A stretch of DNA of 64,000 bases from Vibrio quintilis (lineage in GTDB: Bacteria; Pseudomonadota; Gammaproteobacteria; Enterobacterales; Vibrionaceae): positions 248,001-312,000 of the forward strand of contig NZ_AP024898.1 of assembly GCF_024529975.1 (NCBI RefSeq), written 5' to 3'. Made by a program: the position numbers and the translations under genes. The notes beneath the pieces were generated by a model. The model ran no database searches and was not told the DNA's origin. It saw only the letters and a list, made by a program, of their open reading frames with translations. Position 1 is the first letter of the stretch, and each line of letters opens with the position of its first letter. Of the stretch, positions 1 through 7,731 are shown piece by piece.

Positions 1-90
1 GCTGTATTCTGTTCACGGTGTCGATAAAGAAAGGGTTACCGGAAGCCCCGACAGCGTTCCAGTATTTGTTGATCGAGATGATAACCCGGT

Positions 91-267
91 TCAAGCAGTG
101 CAGCCGGTTCGTTGCAGATAACGTAAAGTCTGTACATCAGTCGCAAAAAAGCCGGTGATTGCACCATACTCTGGAGCCATATTGGTGACCACACAGCAAT
201 CATCTGCTGTCAGAGAAGAGACGCCCGGACCAAAAAATTCCACAAACTCACCTGTCACACCCAGCTC
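91..267 (-). pseudogene. Aconitase C-terminal fragment (relic)
   Basis: On the minus strand a short open stretch reads ELGVTGEFVEFFGPG, then NMAPEYGAITGFF and TLRYLQRTG. This matches the region of aconitase/AcnD proteins that carries the conserved FVEFFG and NM(A/S/T)PE(Y/F)GA blocks. A TAA stop lies immediately upstream in frame and a TGA follows after RTGCTA, so only about 55 codons survive of a protein normally near 870-890 residues. It is a decayed remnant with no start codon or ribosome site. Which aconitase paralogue it came from (AcnA or AcnD) cannot be decided from this length. Confidence 0.7.
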
Positions 268-459
268 TTAAACGCTGGGAGACGGTCAGGGCAAGGTCTG
301 TGTATTATGCAGTCAGGTTATTTCACTTTGTCGCTATAAAATTCAATCTGAAGTGCTTCAATTTGTCTCGATGCATTAAAATAAAGTGCATAACGGCACA
401 AATACGGTGGCCGGAGGCACGATAGATGGATTTGACGCTGTTTGTTGCTGTGCTTAAAT

Positions 460-474
460 TGTTATGTTATAACA
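460..474. promoter_or_regulatory. Zur-type operator
   Basis: The 15-mer TGTTATGTTATAACA is a perfect dyad (TGTTAT-N3-ATAACA) matching the core of gammaproteobacterial Zur boxes. It lies just upstream of the metal ABC transporter operon, so zinc-dependent repression is inferred. Confidence 0.75.
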
Positions 475-539
475 TATTGAAAATCACGTGTTCACGGTAC
501 AGAAAAATGATTCAGTCGATATTTTCCGGATCAGGCATC

Positions 540-653
540 ATGCGCAGCTCCCACTCTATTCTGACATTGTCCGGCCTCGCACGGGCAGGGCTGGCATCAG
601 TACTGATTCTGCTGCTCTGGCTCGCCATTCACTGGGCGGTGTTACTGCCATGA
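540..653 (+). CDS. Small single-span membrane protein
   Basis: A 37-residue reading frame starts MRSSHSIL and ends in a hydrophobic run (VLILLLWLAIHWAVLLP) that would form one membrane helix. Its TGA overlaps the ATG of the ABC ATPase (ATGA), the usual sign of translational coupling. It lies between the Zur box and the transporter, so it would be the first cistron. An in-frame ATG at 507 gives a longer alternative of 48 residues. I do not recognise a named family. It could be a small accessory subunit of the transporter, or only a leader frame that feeds ribosomes to the ATPase gene. Confidence 0.45.
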   Translation: MRSSHSILTLSGLARAGLASVLILLLWLAIHWAVLLP

Positions 654-1354
654 TCAATCTGAATAATCTGGTTGTCGGTTACCAGGGGAAAGGCCTGACA
701 GAACCGGTCAGCGGTAGTTTTGAGCAAGGCAGCTTAACTGCCATTATGGGAGAAAACGGCACCGGTAAATCCACCTTACTGAAAACGATTTGCGGCCTGC
801 TGGCGCCGGTTTCCGGGCATGTGTCTTTTCATCAGAACGTTCAGGCTGAAATGTCGTGGCTGCCGCAGCAGGCAGATATTGACCGCAGTTTTCCCATCAG
901 TGTGTTTGATGTGGTGTCGATGGGATGCTGGCCGGGGCGCCGGATGATATCGGCATTAACCCGTGCTGATACCGAACGGATTAATGCGGCCTTAGACACC
1001 ACGGGGATTCGTGATTTGGCTGATTACAGTGTAAATCGTCTTTCCGGCGGGCAGTTTCAGCGTATGTTATTTGCCCGGCTGCTGGTGCAGGATGCGCCGG
1101 TGATGCTGATGGATGAACCCTTTACCGGCATTGATGCGCAAACGCAGGAGATGCTGATTGCTTTGATTGGTCAGCTCCACCGGGCGGGGAAAACCATCAT
1201 TACCGTACTGCATAATCCGGAAATGGTGCATACCTTCTTTCCGCAGACACTGGTGATCAATCACAGCTGTTTTCACTGGGGAAAAACCAGTGAGGTGTTA
1301 TCACAATGTGGCCTGTTTCATCCGCAGTCCGGCGTGAGCCTTCGTTTCGGGTAA
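650..1354 (+). CDS. Metal (Zn/Mn-type) ABC transporter ATP-binding protein
   Basis: A 234-residue ABC ATPase of the ZnuC/MntB/SitB type energises divalent-metal import at the inner membrane. Visible motifs are Walker A GENGTGKST (about residue 37), the signature LSGGQFQR, and Walker B VMLMDEP followed by a switch histidine in VLHNPEMV. The start at 650 is chosen because the ABC fold begins there; an open frame extends upstream to 488 but lacks ABC homology and overlaps the Zur-box-proximal small gene. Next downstream are the ABC-3 permease (22 bp gap) and the binding protein. Zinc is favoured over manganese because of the Zur box. Confidence 0.9.
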   Translation: MINLNNLVVGYQGKGLTEPVSGSFEQGSLTAIMGENGTGKSTLLKTICGLLAPVSGHVSFHQNVQAEMSWLPQQADIDRSFPISVFDVVSMGCWPGRRMISALTRADTERINAALDTTGIRDLADYSVNRLSGGQFQRMLFARLLVQDAPVMLMDEPFTGIDAQTQEMLIALIGQLHRAGKTIITVLHNPEMVHTFFPQTLVINHSCFHWGKTSEVLSQCGLFHPQSGVSLRFG

Positions 1355-1375
1355 ACGGGTCAAAGAGGAAAAACA

Positions 1376-2281
1376 ATGACGATGCATATTCTGGATGCTT
1401 TTGCCCAGTTTGGTTTTATGCGCCGCTCTCTGGTGGCTTGTCTGGCTTTATCGGTCAGCCTGACCCCGCTGGGCGTGTTTTTACTGCTGCGCCGGATGAG
1501 CCTGATTGGGGATGCGTTATCTCATGCGGTACTGCCTGGTGTGGCGATTGGTTATCTGTGTGCCGGGATGTCTCTGATCGCGATGGGGATTGGCGGATTT
1601 GTGGCCGGTCTGCTGGTTGCCATGAGTTCCAGCTGGATCAGCTCGGCAACCCGGCTGCATGAAGATTCAACCTTCGCCGGGCTTTATTTAGGCTCGCTGG
1701 CGTTAGGTGTGACGCTGGTTTCTCTGCGTAGTACCGGTGTGGACTTATTACATTTGTTATTTGGCTCCCTGCTGGCGGTGGATAACGATGCAATTATTTT
1801 TATTGGCATGATTACTTCGGTCACTTTGCTGCTGCTGGCACTGTTTTACCGGGCGATCGTGTTTGAATCTTTTAATGCGGCGTTTTTTCAGGTTCGGTCG
1901 AAGCGTTTTCCGTCATTGATTCACGGGCTGTTTATGGCGTTAGTCGTGATGAATTTAGTCGCCGGGTTTCAGATTCTCGGAACGCTGATGACCGTCGGAT
2001 TAATGATGCTGCCAGCCATTTCAGCCCGGTGCTGGTCGAATCATCTGCCGCTGACACTACTGCTGGCGGCGTTATTTGGTGTGGTCAGCTCGGTGGCGGG
2101 GTTGACCTGGTCCTGGTATCAGTCGATTCCGGCCGGTCCGGCCATTGTTTTAACTGCCACGATTCTGTTTCTTTTTTCTGTGTTTTTTGGCATGGAGAAA
2201 GGAATTCTACCCGTGCGTAAAAAAGTAAGCGGCTCACCTCCTGATGAGATGGGCTTCAGTCAACTAAGGAATATCAAATGA
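1376..2281 (+). CDS. Metal ABC transporter permease (ABC-3/ZnuB family)
   Basis: The 301-residue polytopic protein has about eight hydrophobic segments and the family hallmark RRMSLIGDALSHAVLPGVAIGY near residue 40, typical of ZnuB/MntC/SitC permeases. It forms the metal path through the inner membrane together with the ATPase encoded just upstream. The site AGAGGA precedes the ATG. The last codons overlap the start of the binding-protein gene by 4 bp (ATGA), so the genes form one operon. The C-terminal tail after residue 280 is charged and unlike a membrane segment. Confidence 0.92.
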   Translation: MTMHILDAFAQFGFMRRSLVACLALSVSLTPLGVFLLLRRMSLIGDALSHAVLPGVAIGYLCAGMSLIAMGIGGFVAGLLVAMSSSWISSATRLHEDSTFAGLYLGSLALGVTLVSLRSTGVDLLHLLFGSLLAVDNDAIIFIGMITSVTLLLLALFYRAIVFESFNAAFFQVRSKRFPSLIHGLFMALVVMNLVAGFQILGTLMTVGLMMLPAISARCWSNHLPLTLLLAALFGVVSSVAGLTWSWYQSIPAGPAIVLTATILFLFSVFFGMEKGILPVRKKVSGSPPDEMGFSQLRNIK

Positions 2282-3166
2282 AACAATTAAAAACCACGGT
2301 GCTGGCGTTATTGTTTGCGGTCAGTCCTTCTCTGATGGCAAAAACGCTCGACACAGTTGCCAGTTTTTCGGTGCTTGCTGATATTGTGCAGCAGGTCGGC
2401 GGTGATCATGTCAAAGTCACTTCTCTGGTCGGCCCGGATGGCGACCCGCATACCTTTGAACCCGCGCCGAAAGACAGTGTTACCCTGAACCAGGCGGATG
2501 TGGTGTTCGTCAGTGGTCTGGGGCTGGAAGGCTGGATGGATCGTCTGGTGAAATCATCCGGTTACCGGCGTGAACTGGTGGTCGCCTCCAAAGGTATTCA
2601 AACCCGTTCGATGTTGGAAGACGGAGAAACGATGACGGATCCCCATGCATGGAACAGCGCTAAAAATGGCATGGTCTACGCTCGCAATGTAATGAATGCG
2701 CTGATCAAAGCTGATCAAAGCTGATCCGGCGGATGCGGACTATTTCCGCAAACGGGGTAACGCATATATTCAAAAGCTGGAGAAGCTTAACGTCTGGGCA
2801 AAACAGAAGTTTGCGGCGATCCCGCAAAGTCAGCGTAAAGTGCTGACCAGCCATGATGCATTTGGTTATTTCGGTGCTGAGTATGGTGTGAAGTTCTTGT
2901 CTCCGCTGGGTTTCTCTACAGAAGCGCAGGCCAGCGCGAATGATGTTGGCGAGTTGATTCAACAGCTGAAAAGTGAGCACATTCATGCTTATTTTATCGA
3001 GAATCAGACCGATCCACGGCTGGTCAAACAGATTGCAGCAGCTTCTGGTGCGAAGGCGGGCGGAGAATTGTATCCTGAAGCGCTGACCGGAAAAAACGGT
3101 GACGCACCGACTTATGTGGATGCATTTACTCACAATGTTGATGTGATGGCTGCCAGTATGAAGTAG
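2278..3166 (+). pseudogene. Metal ABC transporter substrate-binding protein, frameshifted
   Basis: The gene encodes a ZnuA-like periplasmic cluster A-I binding protein. It has a signal peptide (MKQLKTTVLALLFAVSPSLMA), the metal-histidine blocks GDPHTFEPAPKDS and DPHAWNS, and further on SHDAFGYFG. The reading frame stops at 2724 because the 10-mer CTGATCAAAG occurs twice in tandem (2701-2710 and 2711-2720). Removing one copy restores ALIKADPADADYF and a frame running to the TAG at 3164-3166, about 290 residues, the normal length. No histidine-rich loop is visible, which leaves manganese possible. As sequenced the product would lack the C-terminal lobe. The duplication could be a genuine slipped-strand mutation or an assembly error. 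Confidence 0.85.
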
Positions 3167-3189
3167 CCCTTCACTCAGCCAGCATAAGA

Positions 3190-3222
3190 ATGACGGTTTT
3201 CTGTGACGGAAAACCGTCATTT
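3190..3222 (+). terminator. Hairpin after the metal ABC operon
   Basis: A 12-bp perfect stem (ATGACGGTTTTC with GAAAACCGTCAT) and an 8-base loop lie 24 bp after the binding-protein stop. The following U tract is short, so termination strength is uncertain. Confidence 0.6.
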
Positions 3223-3248
3223 GCCCGTCGCAGGTATTTTTATCGATT

Positions 3249-3288
3249 ACACCCAAGCAACCCTGCATCTTCAGGTTGTTTGGGTATA
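3249..3288. repeat. Palindromic intergenic repeat, copy 1
   Basis: Inverted-repeat element of the TATACCCAAGCAACCTG...CAGGTTGYTTGGGTATA family. The left end is slightly altered (ACACCC). It lies between the metal operon and the VOC gene. Confidence 0.85.
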
Positions 3289-3341
3289 CACTTATATCAA
3301 TACCACTTAAGCAACACCATTACAGAGACGAGGTTATGCCG

Positions 3342-3716
3342 ATGAAAAATCCGGTTTGCTGGTTTGAGATTTATGTGACCGATATGCAAAGAGCACAACA
3401 GTTTTACGAAACAGTTTTCGACACGAAACTGGACGATTTAGACCCCGGTCAGTCTGGGATGGAAATGCGGACTTTTCCTTCCGATATGGAACAGTACGGT
3501 GCGGGTGGCGCTTTGGTGAAAATGGACGGTGTTGCTGTGGGGCAGCATAGTGTGATGGTCTATTTCTCCTGTGAAGATTGCAGCGTTGAACAAGTCCGTG
3601 TCACTGAAGCTGGCGGCACCATTGAGCGGCCAAAGTTTCCAATTGGCGAGTATGGATTTGTGTCTCTGGTCAGCGATACGGAAGGTAATATGATTGGTCT
3701 GCATTCTCTTAAATAA
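3342..3716 (+). CDS. VOC-family (glyoxalase/bleomycin-resistance fold) protein
   Basis: A protein of about 124 residues begins MKNPVCWFEIYVTDMQRAQQFYETVF, the typical first beta-alpha-beta module of vicinal-oxygen-chelate proteins. It ends with the second module (EYGFVSLVSDTEGNMIGLHS), where a glutamate is commonly a metal ligand. Such single-domain proteins dimerise to bind a metal and a small substrate; the reaction is unknown here. Start 3342 is preferred over 3336 because GACGAGG then sits 8 bases upstream instead of 2. It stands alone between a repeat and a terminator. Confidence 0.85.
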   Translation: MKNPVCWFEIYVTDMQRAQQFYETVFDTKLDDLDPGQSGMEMRTFPSDMEQYGAGGALVKMDGVAVGQHSVMVYFSCEDCSVEQVRVTEAGGTIERPKFPIGEYGFVSLVSDTEGNMIGLHSLK

Positions 3717-3754
3717 CCCTTTTTTCATCGTAGCGTGCTTTTCATGACAGAATC

Positions 3755-3782
3755 ACCGGTGGTTTTTTCGCCGGTTTTTTTA
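3755..3782 (+). terminator. Rho-independent terminator after VOC gene
   Basis: The stem ACCGG/CCGGT encloses a T-rich loop and is followed by seven T residues. Confidence 0.6.
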
Positions 3783-3974
3783 TCCTAAATAACTCATTTA
3801 TCAAGCAAATCTCAGGAAAGTTTTTCCGGGCCTGCCTTTTGTTCTCTGACCGGGACTACCGGATATGGATTTATGACATACACTTCATAGTGTTGTTTAG
3901 GTATATTCATCTAATCTGATATCCGCGTTGAGAGGTTGAAACGCTTGACACATAACGTCACAGGAGTCTGTCAC

Positions 3975-4736
3975 ATGAGTGAAAGCAAAAAAGACGAATA
4001 CATCATTGGTGGCTGGACACAGGAAATCCATGTCCAGCCACCTGTCACATTTACCTGCACGATGTATGGCATGGTGACCAATCTCAAAGAGCTGGCGACG
4101 GGCACACCGCCGAAACAGTCCTGGAACTGGAGTCCTAAAACAACCCCGGCACCAACGGTGATGCATGGTGATGTGATGTGGACCTATGGCGGGGCAGGCG
4201 CCGTGCCGGATGAGATGCCGGCAGCCGATCAGCTGGAGCAAATGGCAGCGACCTGCACCAAAGGTTCATGGGCGGGGGTTGATTTTGATAACGAGAGCCG
4301 GATGAACATCGACAACGTGATTGCGGTGATGAAACAGCTTAAAGCCAGTGACTGCCAGACCAGCTACACCTTCCTTGCCGGGGCAGATTATGTGAATTCA
4401 GGTGACAGCACGGTTCAGGCGGTTTCAGACAGCGGTGTGTGCGATCGGTTTGTACTGATGTGTTACGGTGGAAAAATGTGGGGGATGGATGACATCAAAC
4501 GTTATGTCAGTGCTGCCATAGAGAAAACCATTGAAGTGTATGGCGTACCGGCGAAGCAGGTGATACTCGCCCTTACACCTGATGGTTTAACTGCTGAGAA
4601 TCTGGATTATTTTCTCCAGCAGGTGAAATCCCATGATATCGGTGGCTTATTTATCTGGAACTTCCAGTTGCTCAAGCCTGAAGATCTCGAAACCATCTGT
4701 ACTGAACTGGGTATTTCGTCGCTGGAATATATGTAA
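3975..4736 (+). CDS. Glycoside hydrolase family 18-like protein
   Basis: The 253-residue protein contains WAGVDFDNES around residue 100, which keeps the D-x-D-x-E core of GH18 chitinase/endo-N-acetylglucosaminidase active sites. The more upstream Asp of DxxDxDxE is replaced. Other TIM-barrel-like strands are visible (YTFLAGADYV, FVLMCYGGKMWG, GGLFIWNFQL). No signal peptide is evident, so either it acts in the cytoplasm or it is secreted by another route. Start 3975 has AGGAG 8 bases upstream; the frame is open 13 codons further. The stop codon directly abuts a palindromic repeat. Catalytic activity is not assured. Confidence 0.65.
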   Translation: MSESKKDEYIIGGWTQEIHVQPPVTFTCTMYGMVTNLKELATGTPPKQSWNWSPKTTPAPTVMHGDVMWTYGGAGAVPDEMPAADQLEQMAATCTKGSWAGVDFDNESRMNIDNVIAVMKQLKASDCQTSYTFLAGADYVNSGDSTVQAVSDSGVCDRFVLMCYGGKMWGMDDIKRYVSAAIEKTIEVYGVPAKQVILALTPDGLTAENLDYFLQQVKSHDIGGLFIWNFQLLKPEDLETICTELGISSLEYM

Positions 4737-4778
4737 TATACCCAAACAACCTGTATATATTCAGGTTGTTTGAGTATA
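4737..4778. repeat. Palindromic intergenic repeat, copy 2
   Basis: TATACCCAAACAACCTG pairs with CAGGTTGTTTGAGTATA around an AT-rich loop. It begins at the base after the GH18-like stop codon, so it can fold in the 3' end of that transcript. Confidence 0.9.
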
Positions 4779-4976
4779 CATGTCAAACACTAACCGAAGT
4801 GAAGCAGGGATTTGGTTTAATGATGATTTGAAAGCAGATTGGTACTGATAAATCTTACCGGGACAGACACCTCATGAAGCTTACGGGAGCATCAGAAATG
4901 TCTGTCCTTTTTATTTTTGCTTTTTGTTATTTAACGGCTATCTGTTATTGTCAGCTGATACCAAAAGGACACCCTG

Positions 4977-5432
4977 ATGATTCAACCATTACCCGGTACC
5001 GATGCTACTGCTTTCTCTTTATCTCAGCGTTGCTTTGCAGAGCTGCGGCGCATATATGTGCCGGTGAGGAAAGCACGGCGTGAAAAATATGCAGATAACG
5101 GGCGCTGGCAGTGGTTTGGTTATGTCCTTGATGCGTGTTTAATCGCCGTTGTGGAAGCAAAATATGAAGGTACTGAACTACATCTGAGCACACTGGCGGT
5201 TGAGAAAAAGTACCGGCGTAAAGGGATTGCCCGTAAGCTTATTGATGGCGTGATTGCCAATTATCCGAAAGCTCAGTCGGTGTCACTGTGGTGTGTTGCC
5301 CAGACGGGCAACATTGAGATTTTCGAAGCACTCGGCTTCAGTGTCTGTCAGGTTGTCACATCAGAGCTGTTTGAACTGACTGATGGCGCTGAAGCGACTG
5401 AAGTGCAGTTACGCAGGATGATCACGACCTGA
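4977..5432 (+). CDS. GNAT-family N-acetyltransferase
   Basis: The 151-residue GNAT has its acetyl-CoA pyrophosphate loop visible as RRKGIARKLIDG near residue 80 (R-x-x-G-x-A). It is preceded by the beta-4 strand LHLSTLAVEKKYR and followed by SLWCVAQTGNIEIFEALGF, the usual beta-5/alpha-4 segment. AAGGA lies about 9 bases before the ATG. The acyl acceptor is unknown. It is a single gene, convergent with the NagB-like gene. Confidence 0.88.
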   Translation: MIQPLPGTDATAFSLSQRCFAELRRIYVPVRKARREKYADNGRWQWFGYVLDACLIAVVEAKYEGTELHLSTLAVEKKYRRKGIARKLIDGVIANYPKAQSVSLWCVAQTGNIEIFEALGFSVCQVVTSELFELTDGAEATEVQLRRMITT

Positions 5433-5455
5433 CAGATTCATCAGACAGGCTAAGC

Positions 5456-6355
5456 TTATGCCATCACATCAGGCAACACATAACTCACCACATTGGGATG
5501 GAATCTGACCCAAAGGCCGGGATTATTATCCAGCTGCTTATTCCGCTCGTCTGCATCGTCAGACAGGGTGGTATTCAACACATTGTTATAAGTGATTTTT
5601 TTCGCGGGGGCGGTATCCGCATCCACAACGGACTGGACGATTTTTTTCGCACTTAAAATGGCTGCAGGCCCCAGCGTAAGGATGTATTTTGCATTGCGGC
5701 ATTCCGCTTCATCTGCTGCATTTACTGTGCTGCCACCGGCCTTAAATTTGGTGATGTGGTGTTCCAGAATCGACTCTGAAATCGGAATGATACCCGCAAT
5801 ATCGTTAACGCCGGCCCCCGAGCCCGGTTTGATATAGGCGAGGTGAGAAGCGCCTTCCGCTTCCGGGCCATGACCGAGAAAGAAGATATCCGGACCGCCG
5901 AGTGCATTCATTGTCTCAAGATACTGGTCCAGAGCGGCGGAGATGTTGTCACTGTCTGTTTTCATCGGGGTAAAGGATTTTATTTTGCGGAAAAAATCCT
6001 CTCCCAGTAACCGCTCAAAATCCCGCACGAAACTGAGGCTGTTCTCCATCCGCATGGGGGCCAGCGCATCCTGAGTGAAGACATTGAGGCGGGCAAGAAA
6101 CGTGTCTGCCGACGACCCTTTCGCCAGTTCACCCAAATGTTGATGAAGTGCCTGCGCACCACGCCCGCCGAGCAGGACGATATTGATGTCTCCGTCTTGA
6201 CTGTCAGCGACGGATTTCAGCTCATGAAACATTGCCAGTCCGACGGCTTTTTCATCCGCCAGCACCACAGGTTCAATTGTGCGGGGCGTTGTCAGGCGAA
6301 GTGGTTGTCCCTTTTGGGCAATCCAGGTGTTTCTATCGGTAGAAATAGTCTGCAT
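5456..6355 (-). CDS. NagB/6-phosphogluconolactonase-superfamily protein
   Basis: The 299-residue protein resembles the glucosamine-6-phosphate deaminase/6-phosphogluconolactonase fold. It has an N-terminal strand-loop INIVLLGGRGAQALHQHL, the segment DIFFLGHGPEAEGASHLAYIKP corresponding to the G(I/L)G.DGH.A active-site region, and ILTLGPAAILSAKKI corresponding to the late T.G....A block. The canonical GxDGHxAF sequence is altered to GHGPEAEGASH, so substrate and chemistry are uncertain. It is longer than typical NagB (about 266). AAGAGTAAG precedes the ATG. It is transcribed alone on the minus strand. Confidence 0.7.
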   Translation of the reverse strand: MQTISTDRNTWIAQKGQPLRLTTPRTIEPVVLADEKAVGLAMFHELKSVADSQDGDINIVLLGGRGAQALHQHLGELAKGSSADTFLARLNVFTQDALAPMRMENSLSFVRDFERLLGEDFFRKIKSFTPMKTDSDNISAALDQYLETMNALGGPDIFFLGHGPEAEGASHLAYIKPGSGAGVNDIAGIIPISESILEHHITKFKAGGSTVNAADEAECRNAKYILTLGPAAILSAKKIVQSVVDADTAPAKKITYNNVLNTTLSDDADERNKQLDNNPGLWVRFHPNVVSYVLPDVMA

Positions 6356-6632
6356 ATTCTTACTCTTAACGTAAAATACCGGGGTGATTTAATTTTGCGC
6401 GATGCGGCCGGGTTTCAATCCCGTCACATACATGGTTTCGTCACATACATTATCTGGCCCGATTGTAATCCTCACGGATGTTGATTGAAAAACATTTTCC
6501 TGTGTCTGTGTTTTCACATTGTGAAGGTTACGCCGTGTCCCGGTTTTTACATTGCCTGCAATATACGACAGCGAATGATCCCTGAGCATATGCTGTGTTT
6601 GATGCTGCTGACCTGTGGCTGAAACACCGGCT

Positions 6633-7385
6633 TTAAAGCTTGCGCCCGGTTAACAGAAAATGTTCCCAGTCTTTGCGGCCCCGTTTGCGCGCAGCACGAA
6701 CGGCACTTTGCACATCATAAGGAATCCGGTGAAAACTGACCTGCCATTGCCCGGCTGTCGTTGCCTCTTCTAATATCGCATAAGATGCCTTCGCGGTGTA
6801 ATTTTGCATCGAATGCAGATGGGGTTCATCGTCTGTATAGGCCTGTAGACCGATACTGCCGGGGTTAATGACCAGCTGATGAGTTGAAAGTTCGACACAG
6901 CGTGGCAGGTGGGTATGTCCGCATAAGATCACCGGTGCTGTAATGCCATTTAACAACCGGATAATTTCCTGGTCCGGTTTCAGTTCCGGTTTCCCGGAGC
7001 GGGTGTCTTCCAGCAGGTAAACCAGATCATCTTCCGGTGTGCCATGGCAGGCATAAATATCGGTGGTGATTTGTTTATCGAACGGTAACTGTTTCATCCA
7101 GGCAAGCGGCGCGTCGCCTAAATCGTCGAGAATAAACTGCATGGTTGGGTTGGCGTCAATTTCATCCTGCGTCGCTTCATATATCTGCCGGTCCTGATTG
7201 CCGGAAATCGTGATGACATCTAACGTTTGCAGGCAGTCGTAGGTTGCCCGCGGGGCAATCGGGCCATACAGAATATCACCGAGATTAATCAGCGTCGTTG
7301 CGCCTCTGCTTTTCGCATCAGCGACCACGGCTTCAAGTGCGTAAATATTGCTGTGAATATCTGACAGCACGGCAAATTTTTCCAA
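6633..7385 (-). CDS. Metallophosphoesterase (YfcE/MJ0936-like)
   Basis: A calcineurin-like phosphoesterase carries the full two-metal signature in order: SDIHSN at the N-terminus, NLGDILYGP, SGNQD and CGHTH, plus NPGS before the last sheet. It probably hydrolyses phosphodiesters or phosphomonoesters in the cytoplasm. I place the start at the TTG at 7385, 8 bases after AGGGAG, giving 250 residues beginning (M)EKFAVLSDIHSN. The frame is open 38 codons further upstream, but that extension is encoded by a palindromic repeat and lacks homology. A GTG at 7394 is an alternative start. Confidence 0.88.
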   Translation of the reverse strand: MEKFAVLSDIHSNIYALEAVVADAKSRGATTLINLGDILYGPIAPRATYDCLQTLDVITISGNQDRQIYEATQDEIDANPTMQFILDDLGDAPLAWMKQLPFDKQITTDIYACHGTPEDDLVYLLEDTRSGKPELKPDQEIIRLLNGITAPVILCGHTHLPRCVELSTHQLVINPGSIGLQAYTDDEPHLHSMQNYTAKASYAILEEATTAGQWQVSFHRIPYDVQSAVRAARKRGRKDWEHFLLTGRKL

Positions 7386-7423
7386 TGTATTCACTCCCTG
7401 TGATTGTTGATATTCAATCGTTT

Positions 7424-7470
7424 TATACCCAAACAACCTGAATCCTGCATCTTCAGGTTGCTTGGGTATA
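7424..7470. repeat. Palindromic intergenic repeat, copy 3
   Basis: TATACCCAAACAACCTG and CAGGTTGCTTGGGTATA arms flank a short loop. It lies in the 346-bp gap between the metallophosphoesterase and the kinase gene. The rest of that gap shows only AT-rich sequence and no clear gene. Confidence 0.92.
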
Positions 7471-7731
7471 TATCTGACGGTCCTGAAGCAAATTATCACT
7501 AAAAGCGCATGAAAGACAGCATGTCTGGATTTGAATAAGGCGATCTTAGCGCAATCCTGATGCTTTACAGGTTAGTTATCTGTCCGGTAATAAATCAGAC
7601 GGTCAACCAGTTGGATCAATATTTCTCACTCTTTTCTTTACAAGAGCTGAACAATGATCAATATTCATGCATATTAAGTTGTTGCATATTTGGTTTTTCG
7701 TAGTTGGCGAATACATCGGGTAATAATAACT

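Noticed and set aside
488..649. N-terminal extension of the ABC ATPase frame
   Set aside because: The extension has no ABC homology and overlaps the small membrane ORF; the ABC domain starts at the ATG at 650.
6389..6589. 66-codon minus-strand ORF between the NagB-like and metallophosphoesterase genes
   Set aside because: No recognisable motif or good ribosome site; the 277-bp gap is better read as a promoter region.
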